Positions 1-11,672 of a stretch of DNA of 64,000 nucleotides are shown here, piece after piece (position 1 is the stretch's first letter; each line of letters starts with the position of its first letter). The notes under the pieces were generated by a model, which was given only the letters and a program-made list of their open reading frames with translations, was not told the origin of the DNA and did not search any database. This stretch comes from Microbacterium sp. MF43 (GTDB taxonomy: Bacteria; Actinomycetota; Actinomycetes; Actinomycetales; Microbacteriaceae): positions 124,001-188,000 of the forward strand of contig NZ_JABBDY010000003.1 in NCBI RefSeq assembly GCF_012847295.1, in the 5' to 3' direction. A program made the translations under genes and the position numbers.

Positions 1-1
1 C

Positions 2-1420
2 GTCGCCAATCGACTTCCGGTCGACCGCGTGGTCGACCCGTCCGGCGAGCAGACATGGCGGCGTTCACCCGGAGGACTGGTCACAGCCCTCGAACCGGTG
101 ATGCGCCGTGCCGACGGCGCCTGGATCGGCTGGCCCGGGCAGCCTGACATCGAGGTCGAGCCCTTCGAGTTCGAAGGCACGCAGCTCGTGCCCGTCGCCC
201 TCTCATCCGACGAGGTCGAGAAGTACTACGAGGGAATGTCGAACGACACCTTCTGGCCGCTGTACCACGACGTGATCGCGGAGCCCCGCTATCGGCGGGT
301 GTGGTGGGACACGTACGTGCGGGTGAACCGGCGCTTCGCCGAGGCGACCGCCGCCGTCGCTGCGGAGGGCGCGATGGTGTGGGTGCAGGACTATCAGCTC
401 CAGCTCGTCCCCCGCATGCTCCGCGAGGCCCGCCCCGACCTCACGATCGGCTACTTCCACCACATACCCTTCCCGGCATACGGCCTGTACTCGCAGCTCC
501 CGTGGCGCCGCCAGGTGCTCGAGGGCCTCCTCGGAGCGGATGTCATCGGCTTCCAGCGTGTGGCGGACGCAGGCAACTTCGCTCGTGCGGTGCGTCGGGT
601 CCTGCGCTACGACACCAAGGCCAGCGGCATCTCCGTCCCGAACGAGGACGGCACCAGCCGCACCGCTCTCGCCAAGGCGTTTCCGATCTCGATCGACGCC
701 GAGTCCTACATCGAGCTCGCGCGTCGCCCCGACATCCAGGCGCGCGCCGCCGAGATCCGCGCCGAGCTCGGCAACCCCAAGCGGATCCTGCTCGGCGTCG
801 ACCGGCTCGACTACACCAAGGGCATCCGGCACCGCCTCAAGGCGTTCGGGGAGCTCCTGCACGACGGTCGCATCTCCGTCGAGGATGTCACCCTCGTTCA
901 GGTGGCGAGCCCGAGCCGCGAGCGCGTCGAGGCCTACGTCCAGCTGCGAGACGAGATCGAGCTCACCGTCGGACGCATCAACGGCGACTTCGACACGATG
1001 GGCCACACCGCGATCCGCTATCTGCACCAGGCCTACCCGCGCGAGGAGATGGTGGCCCTGTTCCTCGCCGCCGATGTGATGCTCGTGACCGCGCTGCGCG
1101 ACGGCATGAACCTCGTCGCGAAGGAGTACGTCGCGACGCGCATCGACCATCGCGGAGTCCTCGTGCTGAGCGAGTTCGCCGGCGCGGCCGACGAGCTGCC
1201 CAGCGCGGTGCGCATCAACCCCCATGACATCGACGGCATGAAGGACGCCATCATGCGCGCGATCGAGATGCCCTCCGCCGAGCAGGGACGCCGCATGCGC
1301 GCGCTGCGCAAGCGCGTCATCGAGTACGACGTCGCCCGATGGTCGCGGTCGTTCCTCGCCGCCCTCGACGGGGCGAAGGCCGCCAAGGCCCGGCGCGAGA
1401 CGAAGAAGGCGAGCGCGTGA
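2..1420 (+). CDS. otsA: Trehalose-6-phosphate synthase (5' truncated by window edge)
   Basis: Transfers glucose from UDP-glucose (or another NDP-glucose) to glucose-6-phosphate, the first step of trehalose synthesis. The frame is open from base 2 and already reads VANRLPVDRV, the start of the GT20 fold, so only about ten to fifteen N-terminal codons lie outside the window; the in-frame GTG at 29 is internal. GT20 signatures follow in order: RSPGGLVTALEP near the start, GYFHHIPFP in the middle, LLGVDRLDYTKGI in the nucleotide-sugar half, and DGMNLVAKEY near the C-terminus. The stop overlaps the GTG of otsB (GTGA), so the two are translationally coupled. Identification is firm. Confidence 0.96.
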   Translation, partial: VANRLPVDRVVDPSGEQTWRRSPGGLVTALEPVMRRADGAWIGWPGQPDIEVEPFEFEGTQLVPVALSSDEVEKYYEGMSNDTFWPLYHDVIAEPRYRRVWWDTYVRVNRRFAEATAAVAAEGAMVWVQDYQLQLVPRMLREARPDLTIGYFHHIPFPAYGLYSQLPWRRQVLEGLLGADVIGFQRVADAGNFARAVRRVLRYDTKASGISVPNEDGTSRTALAKAFPISIDAESYIELARRPDIQARAAEIRAELGNPKRILLGVDRLDYTKGIRHRLKAFGELLHDGRISVEDVTLVQVASPSRERVEAYVQLRDEIELTVGRINGDFDTMGHTAIRYLHQAYPREEMVALFLAADVMLVTALRDGMNLVAKEYVATRIDHRGVLVLSEFAGAADELPSAVRINPHDIDGMKDAIMRAIEMPSAEQGRRMRALRKRVIEYDVARWSRSFLAALDGAKAAKARRETKKASA

Positions 1421-2211
1421 GCGCGTCGGAGCAGGACGCGGTCCGCGGCGCGATCGCGGGAGTCGTGGCATCCGATCGACTGCTCGTCGCCCTCGACTTC
1501 GACGGCACGCTGGCGCCCCTCGAGGACGAGCCGATGGACGCCCGGATGCTCCCGGCGGCGCGGACCGCCGTCGAGGCCCTCGTCGAAGCGCCCGCGACCC
1601 TCGTGGCACTGGTGTCCGGACGCAGCCTGTCGGACCTGCGCATCATCGCCGAGCACCGCGACGACTCGCCCCTGCTCCTGGCGGGCTCTCATGGCGCGGA
1701 GTTCTGGCTGCCGGGAGAGGGGGCCGTGACGCACGACGAGGATCCCGCCGACGCCGCGCTGCGCGACGAGCTCCGCGCGCATGCCGAGCAGGCGACGGCC
1801 GATCTCGACGGCGTGTGGATCGAGCCCAAGCGCTTCGGCTTCGGAGTGCACACCCGCCGATCGACGCCCGCCGACGCCGCCGAGGCGAACCGCCTCGTCG
1901 ACGACCTGGTGGCGGCTGAGGCTCCGCACTGGCGCCGACGGACCGGGCACAACATCGTCGAGTACGCGTTCCGCCATGAGGGCAAGGACTCCGCGCTCGC
2001 CGAGCTCCGCGAGCGGACGGATGCCTCGGCAGTCCTCTTCGCGGGCGACGACGTCACCGACGAGGATGCCCTGCGGAGCCTCGGGGAAGGCGACCTCGGG
2101 GTGCATGTCGGGAGCCGTCCGACAGCCGCGAGCCTCACCGTCCCGGACATCCCGGCGATGGCCGACCTGCTCGCCGTCATCGCGCGAGAGCGCGGGTCCG
2201 CGCGGCAATAG
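1417..2211 (+). CDS. otsB: Trehalose-6-phosphate phosphatase
   Basis: Dephosphorylates trehalose-6-phosphate to trehalose. It is a HAD-superfamily enzyme of 264 residues: motif I LDFDGTLAP (nucleophile and acid/base aspartates) near residue 24, SGRS in motif II, and GDDVTDEDA as the Mg-binding motif near residue 210. I chose GTG 1417 because it overlaps the otsA stop by four bases; an ATG at 1339 would add 26 residues that are only a shadow of the otsA tail. The last codons contain the promoter of ilvD. Confidence 0.93.
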   Translation: MSASEQDAVRGAIAGVVASDRLLVALDFDGTLAPLEDEPMDARMLPAARTAVEALVEAPATLVALVSGRSLSDLRIIAEHRDDSPLLLAGSHGAEFWLPGEGAVTHDEDPADAALRDELRAHAEQATADLDGVWIEPKRFGFGVHTRRSTPADAAEANRLVDDLVAAEAPHWRRRTGHNIVEYAFRHEGKDSALAELRERTDASAVLFAGDDVTDEDALRSLGEGDLGVHVGSRPTAASLTVPDIPAMADLLAVIARERGSARQ

Positions 2212-2214
2212 ACT
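2209..2214 (+). promoter_or_regulatory. -10 element of a leaderless ilvD transcript
   Basis: TAGACT, overlapping the otsB stop codon, ends exactly 6 nt before the ilvD ATG, so transcription would start on or next to the start codon. No clear -35 is visible. Confidence 0.6.
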
Positions 2215-2220
2215 CAGGGC

Positions 2221-3927
2221 ATGCCCCAGCCTGACAACTCCATCGACATCAAGCCGCGCAGCCGGGTGGTCACCGACGGCATCGAAGCGACGACGTCGCG
2301 CGGCATGCTCCGCGCCGTCGGCATGGGGGACGAGGACTGGGACAAGCCTCAGATCGGCATCGCGTCGAGCTGGAACGAGATCACACCCTGCAACCTGAGC
2401 CTCGACCGGCTTGCGCAGGGCGCCAAGGAGGGCGTGCACGCGGGCGGGGGCTACCCGCTCCAGTTCGGCACGATCTCGGTGTCCGACGGCATCTCGATGG
2501 GTCACGAGGGCATGCACTTCTCGCTCGTCTCGCGCGAGGTCATCGCGGACTCCGTCGAGACGGTGATCATGGCCGAGCGACTCGACGGCTCGGTGCTCCT
2601 GGCCGGCTGCGACAAGTCCATTCCGGGCATGCTGATGGCCTCGGCACGCCTCGACCTGTCGAGCGTGTTCCTCTACGCCGGATCGATCGCTCCCGGCTGG
2701 GTGAAGCTCAGCGACGGCACCGAGAAGGACGTCACGATCATCGACTCGTTCGAGGCGGTCGGCGCGTGTCTCGCGGGCAAGATGAGCGAGGCAGACCTCA
2801 AGCGCATCGAGTGCGCCATCGCTCCCGGCGAGGGGGCCTGCGGCGGCATGTACACCGCCAACACCATGGCATCCGTCGCGGAGGCGCTCGGCCTGAGCCT
2901 TCCCGGCTCGGCGGCGCCGCCCTCGGCCGACCGCCGCCGCGACTACTTCGCGCACCGGTCGGGGGAGGCGGTCGTCAACCTGCTGCGTCAGGGCATCACG
3001 ACGCGCGACATCCTCACGAAGGAGGCGTTCGAGAACGCGATCGCCCTCGCGATGGCCCTCGGCGGCTCGACCAACGTCGTGCTGCACCTCCTCGCGATCG
3101 CACGCGAGGCCGACGTCGACCTGAGCCTCCACGACTTCAACCGCATCGGCGACCAGGTTCCCCACGTCGCCGACATGAAGCCGTTCGGGAAGTACGTCAT
3201 GAACGACGTCGACCGCCACGGCGGCATCCCGGTGATCATGAAGGCCATGCTCGACGAGGGCCTCCTGCACGGCGACGCCCTCACGGTCACGGGCAAGACC
3301 CTCGCCGAGAACCTCGCCGACCTCGACCCCGATCCGATCGACGGCACCGTGATCCACACGTTCGACGATCCGATCCACGCGACCGGCGGCATCACGATCC
3401 TGCACGGCTCGATGGCCCCGGAGGGCGCCGTCGTGAAGACCGCCGGCTTCGACGCCTCGGTGTTCGAGGGTCCCGCCCGCGTGTTCGAGCGCGAGCGCTC
3501 CGCGATGGACGCGCTCGAGGCCGGCGAGATCCGGCCGGGCGACGTGATCGTCATCCGCTACGAGGGCCCCAAGGGCGGTCCGGGCATGCGCGAGATGCTC
3601 GCGATCACGGCCGCCATCAAGGGCGCAGGGCTCGGAAAAGATGTACTACTCTTGACGGACGGACGATTCTCAGGCGGCACAACCGGCCTGTGCATCGGCC
3701 ACATAGCACCCGAAGCGGTGGACGCAGGTCCCATCGCCTTCGTGCGCGATGGTGATCTGATACGGGTCGATATCGCGGCTCGCACTCTCGACCTACTCGT
3801 CGACGATGCAGAGCTCGACTCCCGCCGCTCTGGCTGGGAGCCTCTTCCTCCGCGCTATACCCGTGGCGTCCTTGCCAAGTACTCCCGTCTCGTGCGCTCT
3901 GCTGCAGAGGGCGCGACGACAGGGTGA
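2221..3927 (+). CDS. ilvD: Dihydroxy-acid dehydratase
   Basis: Dehydrates 2,3-dihydroxy-isovalerate and -methylvalerate in valine and isoleucine synthesis; it is an Fe-S enzyme. The 568 residues carry the three family cysteines: C57 in EITPCN, the [10 protein letters not shown] motif, and [14 protein letters not shown]. The C-terminal [11 protein letters not shown] motif is also present. It is the first gene of the ilvD-ilvB-ilvN-ilvC group. Odd: the last 100 codons (about 3628-3927) use quite different synonymous codons (GTA, CTA, ATA, TCA, ACA, CGA), with 37 of 100 ending in A or T against about one in twenty upstream, although the protein stays conserved. See findings. Confidence 0.96.
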   Translation: MPQPDNSIDIKPRSRVVTDGIEATTSRGMLRAVGMGDEDWDKPQIGIASSWNEITPCNLSLDRLAQGAKEGVHAGGGYPLQFGTISVSDGISMGHEGMHFSLVSREVIADSVETVIMAERLDGSVLLAGCDKSIPGMLMASARLDLSSVFLYAGSIAPGWVKLSDGTEKDVTIIDSFEAVGACLAGKMSEADLKRIECAIAPGEGACGGMYTANTMASVAEALGLSLPGSAAPPSADRRRDYFAHRSGEAVVNLLRQGITTRDILTKEAFENAIALAMALGGSTNVVLHLLAIAREADVDLSLHDFNRIGDQVPHVADMKPFGKYVMNDVDRHGGIPVIMKAMLDEGLLHGDALTVTGKTLAENLADLDPDPIDGTVIHTFDDPIHATGGITILHGSMAPEGAVVKTAGFDASVFEGPARVFERERSAMDALEAGEIRPGDVIVIRYEGPKGGPGMREMLAITAAIKGAGLGKDVLLLTDGRFSGGTTGLCIGHIAPEAVDAGPIAFVRDGDLIRVDIAARTLDLLVDDAELDSRRSGWEPLPPRYTRGVLAKYSRLVRSAAEGATTG

Positions 3928-3969
3928 TCTCGGCTTCCGACACTCCTTCCGACTGACGAGGAACTCACC

Positions 3970-7378
<3,409 letters not shown>

Positions 7379-7390
7379 CCTGACCGCTTC

Positions 7391-7432
7391 GAGGGATCGC
7401 GCCGACCTCAGACCGAGGCGGCGCGGTCCCTC
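7391..7432 (+). terminator. Terminator of the ilv operon
   Basis: A 14-bp stem (7391-7404 with 7419-7432, one G-U wobble) is extended inward by CCTC/GAGG, and the 3' arm is followed by a short T run (ATTTCC). Confidence 0.8.
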
Positions 7433-7607
7433 GATTTCCGCGCGCCCGTCACAGAGCCGCGCGGCTCGGGCCGTCCCCCACGAGGGGGCGGCCCCTTCCC
7501 GTCTTGTCGCCCCGCCCCGGGGATCGAGAGGTATCACCTCCGGCACACTCCGCTCCTCATTGTCACAAGCCGGATGCCCGTCCGGCGGGTAAGCAAAGGA
7601 GCCCCCG

Positions 7608-8144
7608 ATGAACACCAACACGCGCGGGAGTCGCGGCCGCAGGGCCGCTCTCACCGCAACCGTCCTCGCGGTCCTCGGACTCGGACTGGCCGGATGCCAG
7701 ACCGGTGTCGTCGACCAGAACACGACCGTCGAAAACGAGACGGGGAAGACCGCAGCGCAGACCGCGCGCAGCATGGGCGCCGCCCAGGCGCGCTACGAAG
7801 GCCTCGCCGAGCAGTACGCGCAGCAGGGTGTGCAGAGCACTCGCGCCGCCGACGCCTCGCAGGCGCGGTACGAGGGTCTCGCGGACTACTGGGCCGAACG
7901 CGCGCAGGTGGCCGATTCCTCGCTGCCGATCGTCGCCGACCGCCTCGACCGTCCGACCGCGCCGCAGCCGCCCCGCAGCGTCGGAGAGTCGCCCGTCGTC
8001 GCCGACCGCCTCGACCGCCGGATCACGGTGGAGCAGGAACCGCGCACGGAAGGTGAATCGCCGGTCGTCGCCGATCGCCTCGAGACGCCCCGCACCGTGG
8101 GGGAGTCGCCGATCGTGGCCGATCGTCTGGACGCGAATGACTAG
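7608..8144 (+). CDS. Repeat-containing secreted lipoprotein, unknown function
   Basis: 178 residues. The start has a good SD (AAAGGAG). An Arg-rich n-region and hydrophobic segment end in the lipobox GLAGC with C30 as the lipidation site. The mature part is made of degenerate repeats: ARYEGLAEQYAQQG and ARYEGLADYWAERA, then four copies of a VADRL unit (IVADRLDRP, GESPVVADRLDRR, GESPVVADRLETP, GESPIVADRLDAND). I cannot name a family. A smaller lipoprotein at 14749 shares the YEGL/FQGL and ADR-I/L themes, so both may belong to one lineage-specific surface family. The ilv terminator lies upstream and a long dyad downstream, so it is probably monocistronic. Confidence 0.75.
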   Translation: MNTNTRGSRGRRAALTATVLAVLGLGLAGCQTGVVDQNTTVENETGKTAAQTARSMGAAQARYEGLAEQYAQQGVQSTRAADASQARYEGLADYWAERAQVADSSLPIVADRLDRPTAPQPPRSVGESPVVADRLDRRITVEQEPRTEGESPVVADRLETPRTVGESPIVADRLDAND

Positions 8145-8197
8145 CGGCCGTTCGCACCCGCGGCCCCGGACGGTCCCTGGGGGACACCCGACGCCGC

Positions 8198-8249
8198 GGC
8201 ACGAACTCTGAGGCTCCCGTTGACGAACGGGAGCCTCAGACGTCGTGCC
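8198..8249. terminator. Long two-tier dyad, probable terminator
   Basis: A perfect 14-bp stem (8208-8221 with 8226-8239, loop GACG) is extended outside a 3-nt interior loop by GGCACGA/TCGTGCC. There is no U tract. It ends the lipoprotein gene and lies just before the next promoter. Confidence 0.7.
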
Positions 8250-8273
8250 GGGATGCCACCTCCCGCGGGTCGC

Positions 8274-8279
8274 TACGCT
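8274..8279 (+). promoter_or_regulatory. -10 element of a leaderless transcript
   Basis: TACGCT ends 6 nt before GTG 8286. The spacing selects that start over the GTG at 8282, which is out of frame. Confidence 0.55.
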
Positions 8280-8285
8280 GGGTGC

Positions 8286-8843
8286 GTGACACCCGGACGC
8301 GAGGACGATGCCCTGAGCTGGGACGGCGACGACGATCCGACGCTCTCCGTCGGAGCTCCAGCCGAACGACCGGAGGAGCCGGATCCCGAGCCGGATCCCG
8401 AGCCGGATCTCGAGACGGATGCCCCGCCCGCGCGCCTTCCCGAGGGCTTCACGCCGGTCGGCCGGGGGAGCGAGGACTACCGCGAGCCTTCGAAACCTCC
8501 CATCGCCGGGCGCGACGCCGTCGTCGGTGACGACGATGAACCCGCGCCGCTGGGCAACGTCGAGCTGGTCTCGCTCGGGGTGATCGGCGGATTCTCGCTG
8601 CTCTACGCCGTCGGATGGCTGATCGGCGGCCTTCGCCTGCAGGGGACGGCCGAATTCCTCGTCGCCCCCTTGGCGTACCAGGTGAGCCTCTGGCTCGCCG
8701 TGCTGGCGCCGCTCGCGTGGTTCGTCACCGTCCTGCTTCTCACGCGCGAGCGCCCGGTCTGGGTGAGGTTCGCGTGGCTCATCGGCGGGATCGTGCTCCT
8801 CGTGCCGTGGCCCTTCATCATGGTGGGAGCGATCGGACAATGA
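8286..8843 (+). CDS. Membrane protein with acidic N-terminal tail, unknown function
   Basis: 185 residues. The first 90 are acidic and Pro/Glu-rich with a PDPEPDPEPD run, probably disordered and cytoplasmic. Three hydrophobic segments follow: GVIGGFSLLYAVGWLIGGL, a central YQVSLWLAVLAPLAWFVTVLLL segment in two parts, and the C-terminal FAWLIGGIVLLVPWPFIMVGAI. No catalytic motif is visible. It overlaps the next gene by ATGA, so the two small membrane proteins are made together and may interact. The pair sits upstream of serA, which has its own promoter. Confidence 0.75.
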   Translation: MTPGREDDALSWDGDDDPTLSVGAPAERPEEPDPEPDPEPDLETDAPPARLPEGFTPVGRGSEDYREPSKPPIAGRDAVVGDDDEPAPLGNVELVSLGVIGGFSLLYAVGWLIGGLRLQGTAEFLVAPLAYQVSLWLAVLAPLAWFVTVLLLTRERPVWVRFAWLIGGIVLLVPWPFIMVGAIGQ

Positions 8844-9205
8844 GCGACACCACGACGGATGCCGCGGCATCCGCCCCCACGACGCCCCGGCGCACCGCGA
8901 CCTGGCTCCTCGTCACGATCTCGGTCGCCTTCGGCCTGTTCTACGCCTACGCGCTGTGGAATGCCCTCGCCTTCCTGATCTCGCAGGCGAACGGACCGCT
9001 CGGGCTCAACGGCTATGGCTGGTTCGTGCTGCTGCTGGCGGTCGCCTTCCCGCTCACCGCGTTCGGCGTCGCCTTCGCGATCGGCTGGCGGCGGACGGCG
9101 TGGCAGTTCGCGCTCGTGCTCTTCGCGGGACTGTGCCTGGTCTCGGTGTTCTGGCTCAACGTCATCGCCTACGCCGCGGTCTACGGCGCCTCGCTGCTCG
9201 GCTGA
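8840..9205 (+). CDS. Small polytopic membrane protein, unknown function
   Basis: 121 residues. A short Ala/Thr-rich N-terminus precedes three or four transmembrane helices (about 22-44, 54-75, 80-98 and 100-118). ATG 8840 overlaps the upstream stop (ATGA), which settles the start and indicates translational coupling. No family recognised. Both proteins of the pair lack charged residues within the membrane that would suggest transport. Confidence 0.75.
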   Translation: MSDTTTDAAASAPTTPRRTATWLLVTISVAFGLFYAYALWNALAFLISQANGPLGLNGYGWFVLLLAVAFPLTAFGVAFAIGWRRTAWQFALVLFAGLCLVSVFWLNVIAYAAVYGASLLG

Positions 9206-9239
9206 CGTCACACGGTCGGGAGGTCTCGCCGACCCGCGC

Positions 9240-9245
9240 TAGGCT
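9240..9245 (+). promoter_or_regulatory. -10 element for serA with a leader of about 100 nt
   Basis: TAGGCT, the hexamer used by leaderless genes here, but no start codon lies 6 nt downstream. Transcription from about 9252 would give a leader of about 99 nt carrying the small uORF at 9301. Confidence 0.45.
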
Positions 9246-9300
9246 GGGCGGCAGGCCTCGCCCCCGCTGGCGTGCGGCGCGGCATCCGCTCTGCCCTGCA

Positions 9301-9354
9301 ATGACGGACAGCCCCTGCCGTCGCGCACCGCCCCCCGAAGGAATCACCCCGTGA
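9301..9354 (+). CDS. 17-codon upstream ORF overlapping the serA start
   Basis: ATG to TGA encodes [17 protein letters not shown]. Its stop codon (9352-9354) overlaps the serA GTG (9351-9353) as GTGA, and the serA SD (GAAGGA) lies within it. It may couple or tune serA translation. The Ser-Pro-Cys and triple-proline codons could slow ribosomes. It has no obvious SD of its own, so expression is uncertain. Confidence 0.35.
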   Translation: MTDSPCRRAPPPEGITP

Positions 9355-10955
9355 CGAAGCCTGTCGTCCTGATCGCCGAAGAACTCTCTCCCGCAACGAT
9401 CGACGCGCTCGGTCCCGACTTCGATGTGCGCAACGTCGACGGCACCGACCGGCCCGCGCTGCTGTCGGCCCTCGCCGACGCGCACGCCGTGCTGATCCGG
9501 TCCGCGACCAAGATCGACGCCGAGGCCATCCAGGCCGCACCGGTGCTCAAGGTCGTCGCGCGCGCCGGCGTCGGCCTCGACAACGTCGACATCAAGACGG
9601 CGACGACCGCCGGTGTCATGGTCGTCAACGCGCCGACCTCGAACATCATCTCTGCCGCCGAGCTGACCGTGGGGCACATCCTGAGCCTCGCGCGGCGCAT
9701 CCCCGCGGCCCACGCCTCGCTCGCCCAGGGCCAGTGGAAGCGCAGCGCCTACACCGGCACCGAGCTCTTCGAGAAGACGGTCGGCATCATCGGGCTCGGG
9801 CGCATCGGCGCGCTCATCGCCGCGCGCCTGCAGGCGTTCGACATGCGCGTCGTCGCCTACGACCCGTACGTCACGAGCGCACGCGCGCAGCAGCTCGGCG
9901 TGCAGCTGCTGAGCCTCGATGAGCTGCTCGAGCAGAGCGACTTCGTCACGATCCACATGCCGAAGACGCCCGAGACGACCGGCATGATCAGCACCGAGCA
10001 GTTCGCGCGGATGAAGCCGACCGCGTACGTGGTCAACGTCGCGCGCGGCGGCCTCATCGACGAGGAGGCGCTGCACGCGGCGCTCACGACCGGCGAGATC
10101 GCCGGCGCCGGACTCGACGTCTTCACGAGCGAGCCGCCCGCCGAGGGCGGCACCGCCCGCGCGCTGCTCGACCTGCCCAACGTCGTCGTCACGCCCCACC
10201 TCGGCGCGTCCACCGAGGAGGCTCAGGAGAAGGCCGGCGTGTCGGTCGCCCGCTCCGTCCGCCTCGCGCTCGGCGGCGAGCTCGTTCCCGATGCGGTCAA
10301 CGTCGCCGGCGGCGTCATCGACCCGTACGTGCGCCCCGGCATCCCGCTGGTCGAGAAGCTCGGGCAGATCTTCGCCGCACTCGCGCACTCGCCGCTCACG
10401 AGCCTCGACGTCGAAGTTCACGGCGAGCTGAATGCCTATGACGTCAGCGTGCTGAAGCTCGCCGCGCTCAAGGGCGTCTTCACGAACATCGTCAGCGAGA
10501 CCGTGTCGTACGTGAACGCGCCGCTGCTCGCCGAGCAGCGCGGTGTGGACGTGCGCCTGCTCGTGGATGACGACAGCCCCGAGTACCGCAACATCATCAC
10601 GCTGCGCGGCGCACTCTCCGACGGATCGCAGCTGTCGGTGTCGGGAACCCTCACGGGAACCAAGCAGATCGAGAAGCTCGTCGGCATCAACGACTACGCG
10701 ATCGAGCTGCCGATCGAGAAGCACCACGTCGTGATGGTCTACACCGACCGCCCGGGCATCGTCGCCGTGTACGGCCAGAAGTTCGGCGAGGCGGGCATCA
10801 ACATCGCGGGCATGCAGATCGCCCGGCGCGAGGCCGGCGGGCAGGCCCTGTCGGTGCTCACGGTGGACTCTCCCGTGCCCGACGACCTGCTCGACGAGGT
10901 GCGCTCCGACATCAAGGCCGATCTGTTCCGTCAGATCGAGATCACCGAGTCCTGA
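9351..10955 (+). CDS. serA: D-3-phosphoglycerate dehydrogenase
   Basis: Oxidises 3-phosphoglycerate to 3-phosphohydroxypyruvate, the first step of serine synthesis. It is the long actinobacterial type (534 residues): catalytic/NAD-binding domain with GLGRIGALIAARL near 150, NVARGGLIDE carrying the substrate arginine, and TPHLGAST with the catalytic histidine. An intervening ASB domain follows (about 315-450), then a C-terminal ACT domain (HHVVMVYTDRPGIVAVYGQKF) for serine feedback. GTG 9351 has the SD GAAGGA and keeps VVLIAEELS near the N-terminus. A GC-rich dyad follows the gene. Confidence 0.96.
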   Translation: MTKPVVLIAEELSPATIDALGPDFDVRNVDGTDRPALLSALADAHAVLIRSATKIDAEAIQAAPVLKVVARAGVGLDNVDIKTATTAGVMVVNAPTSNIISAAELTVGHILSLARRIPAAHASLAQGQWKRSAYTGTELFEKTVGIIGLGRIGALIAARLQAFDMRVVAYDPYVTSARAQQLGVQLLSLDELLEQSDFVTIHMPKTPETTGMISTEQFARMKPTAYVVNVARGGLIDEEALHAALTTGEIAGAGLDVFTSEPPAEGGTARALLDLPNVVVTPHLGASTEEAQEKAGVSVARSVRLALGGELVPDAVNVAGGVIDPYVRPGIPLVEKLGQIFAALAHSPLTSLDVEVHGELNAYDVSVLKLAALKGVFTNIVSETVSYVNAPLLAEQRGVDVRLLVDDDSPEYRNIITLRGALSDGSQLSVSGTLTGTKQIEKLVGINDYAIELPIEKHHVVMVYTDRPGIVAVYGQKFGEAGINIAGMQIARREAGGQALSVLTVDSPVPDDLLDEVRSDIKADLFRQIEITES

Positions 10956-10973
10956 CGCCGCGCCCGCCTCGCC

Positions 10974-11028
10974 GGCTCGTTCGCGCGATCTCGGCGCCGC
11001 TGCCGCGCCGCGATCGAACGATCGAGCC
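10974..11028. terminator. GC-rich dyad between convergent serA and tetR
   Basis: GGCTCG (10974-10979) pairs with CGAGCC (11023-11028), and an inner CGGCGC/GCGCCG stem forms across partly mismatched internal segments. There is no T tract; bidirectional termination is inferred from its position. Confidence 0.45.
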
Positions 11029-11051
11029 GACGTGGGCGGTGAGCGCCGGCC

Positions 11052-11597
11052 TCAGGAGCGCGCAGCGCGCTCGACGAGCGCGACGAGCGCGTCCAGCGCG
11101 GCGTCGCGGGGCACCGGTCCGGGGATCGAGCCACCCGAGAGGGCGTTGTTGAAGTACAGGCCGTCGCTGACGAGCATCACGAGGTCGAGGGCCGTCGCGT
11201 CCTTCGTGTGCGGGCGCAAGGCATCGGCCCACTGATCGCGGATGCTGCGCAGCGCGTCGCCCGCGCCTGTGTTGCCCCCTTGCGCGAGGCGTGAGGTCGC
11301 GAGGATCGCCCGGTCGATCGGATCGTTGGAGTTCACCGAGGTGTGCAGGAAGTAGGCGATCGGCCCCTCGGGCGCGGCCTTCATCTCGGCCACGTCCGCC
11401 TCGACGAGCGTCGTCAGTCGCTCGATGAGCCCGGACTCGAGGGCATCCTTCGAGCCGAAGTGGTAGAGCAGGCCGCCCTTGGACACCCCGGCCGCGCGGG
11501 CCGTGGCGTCCATCGTCGCGGAGCGCTCGCCCTCCTCGATCAGGATCGCCTCGAACGCGTCGAGCACCTTCTCTCGGGCGAGGGGCGGGCGGCTCAT
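11052..11597 (-). CDS. TetR-family repressor of the divergent efflux gene
   Basis: 181 residues. An N-terminal TetR HTH (residues about 8-55: TMDATARAAGVSKGGLLYHFGSKDAL) is followed by a helical ligand-binding domain. The gene is divergent from an MFS drug exporter, with 75 bp between starts and a perfect palindrome in between, which is the classic local-repressor layout. ATG 11597 lies 7 nt after a TACGAT -10 (11605-11610, minus strand), so the transcript is probably leaderless. The inducer is unknown. Confidence 0.9.
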   Translation of the reverse strand: MSRPPLAREKVLDAFEAILIEEGERSATMDATARAAGVSKGGLLYHFGSKDALESGLIERLTTLVEADVAEMKAAPEGPIAYFLHTSVNSNDPIDRAILATSRLAQGGNTGAGDALRSIRDQWADALRPHTKDATALDLVMLVSDGLYFNNALSGGSIPGPVPRDAALDALVALVERAARS

Positions 11598-11610
11598 GGG
11601 CTCGATCGTA

Positions 11611-11640
11611 TCGACAGCGGCGTGCGCATCCTGTTACTAT
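11611..11640 (+). promoter_or_regulatory. Promoter of the MFS efflux gene
   Basis: -35 TCGACA (11611-11616), 18-bp spacer, -10 TACTAT (11635-11640). The -10 runs into the TetR operator, so a bound repressor would exclude RNA polymerase. Confidence 0.6.
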
Positions 11641-11658
11641 ACCGACCGGACGGTATAG
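11637..11658. promoter_or_regulatory. TetR operator palindrome
   Basis: A perfect inverted repeat CTATACCG-N6-CGGTATAG between the divergent tetR and MFS genes, overlapping the MFS -10. Size, symmetry and position fit a TetR dimer (or pair of dimers) site. The CCGACCGG core adds inner symmetry. Confidence 0.8.
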
Positions 11659-11672
11659 AAACTGAGGATGAG

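Noticed and set aside
1033-3405. 790-codon open frame on the minus strand opposite otsB and ilvD
   Set aside because: A mirror of the strong GC3 bias: Arg/Asp/Val/His-rich with no domain, fully antisense to well-identified enzymes. The same applies to 16125-18875, 29834-31927 and 38891-41362 on the minus strand.
3880-3927. TACTCC six bases before a GTG in the ilvD tail as a leaderless start
   Set aside because: The hexamer lacks the final T and the GTG is in frame with ilvD itself, giving only the last codons of the same protein.
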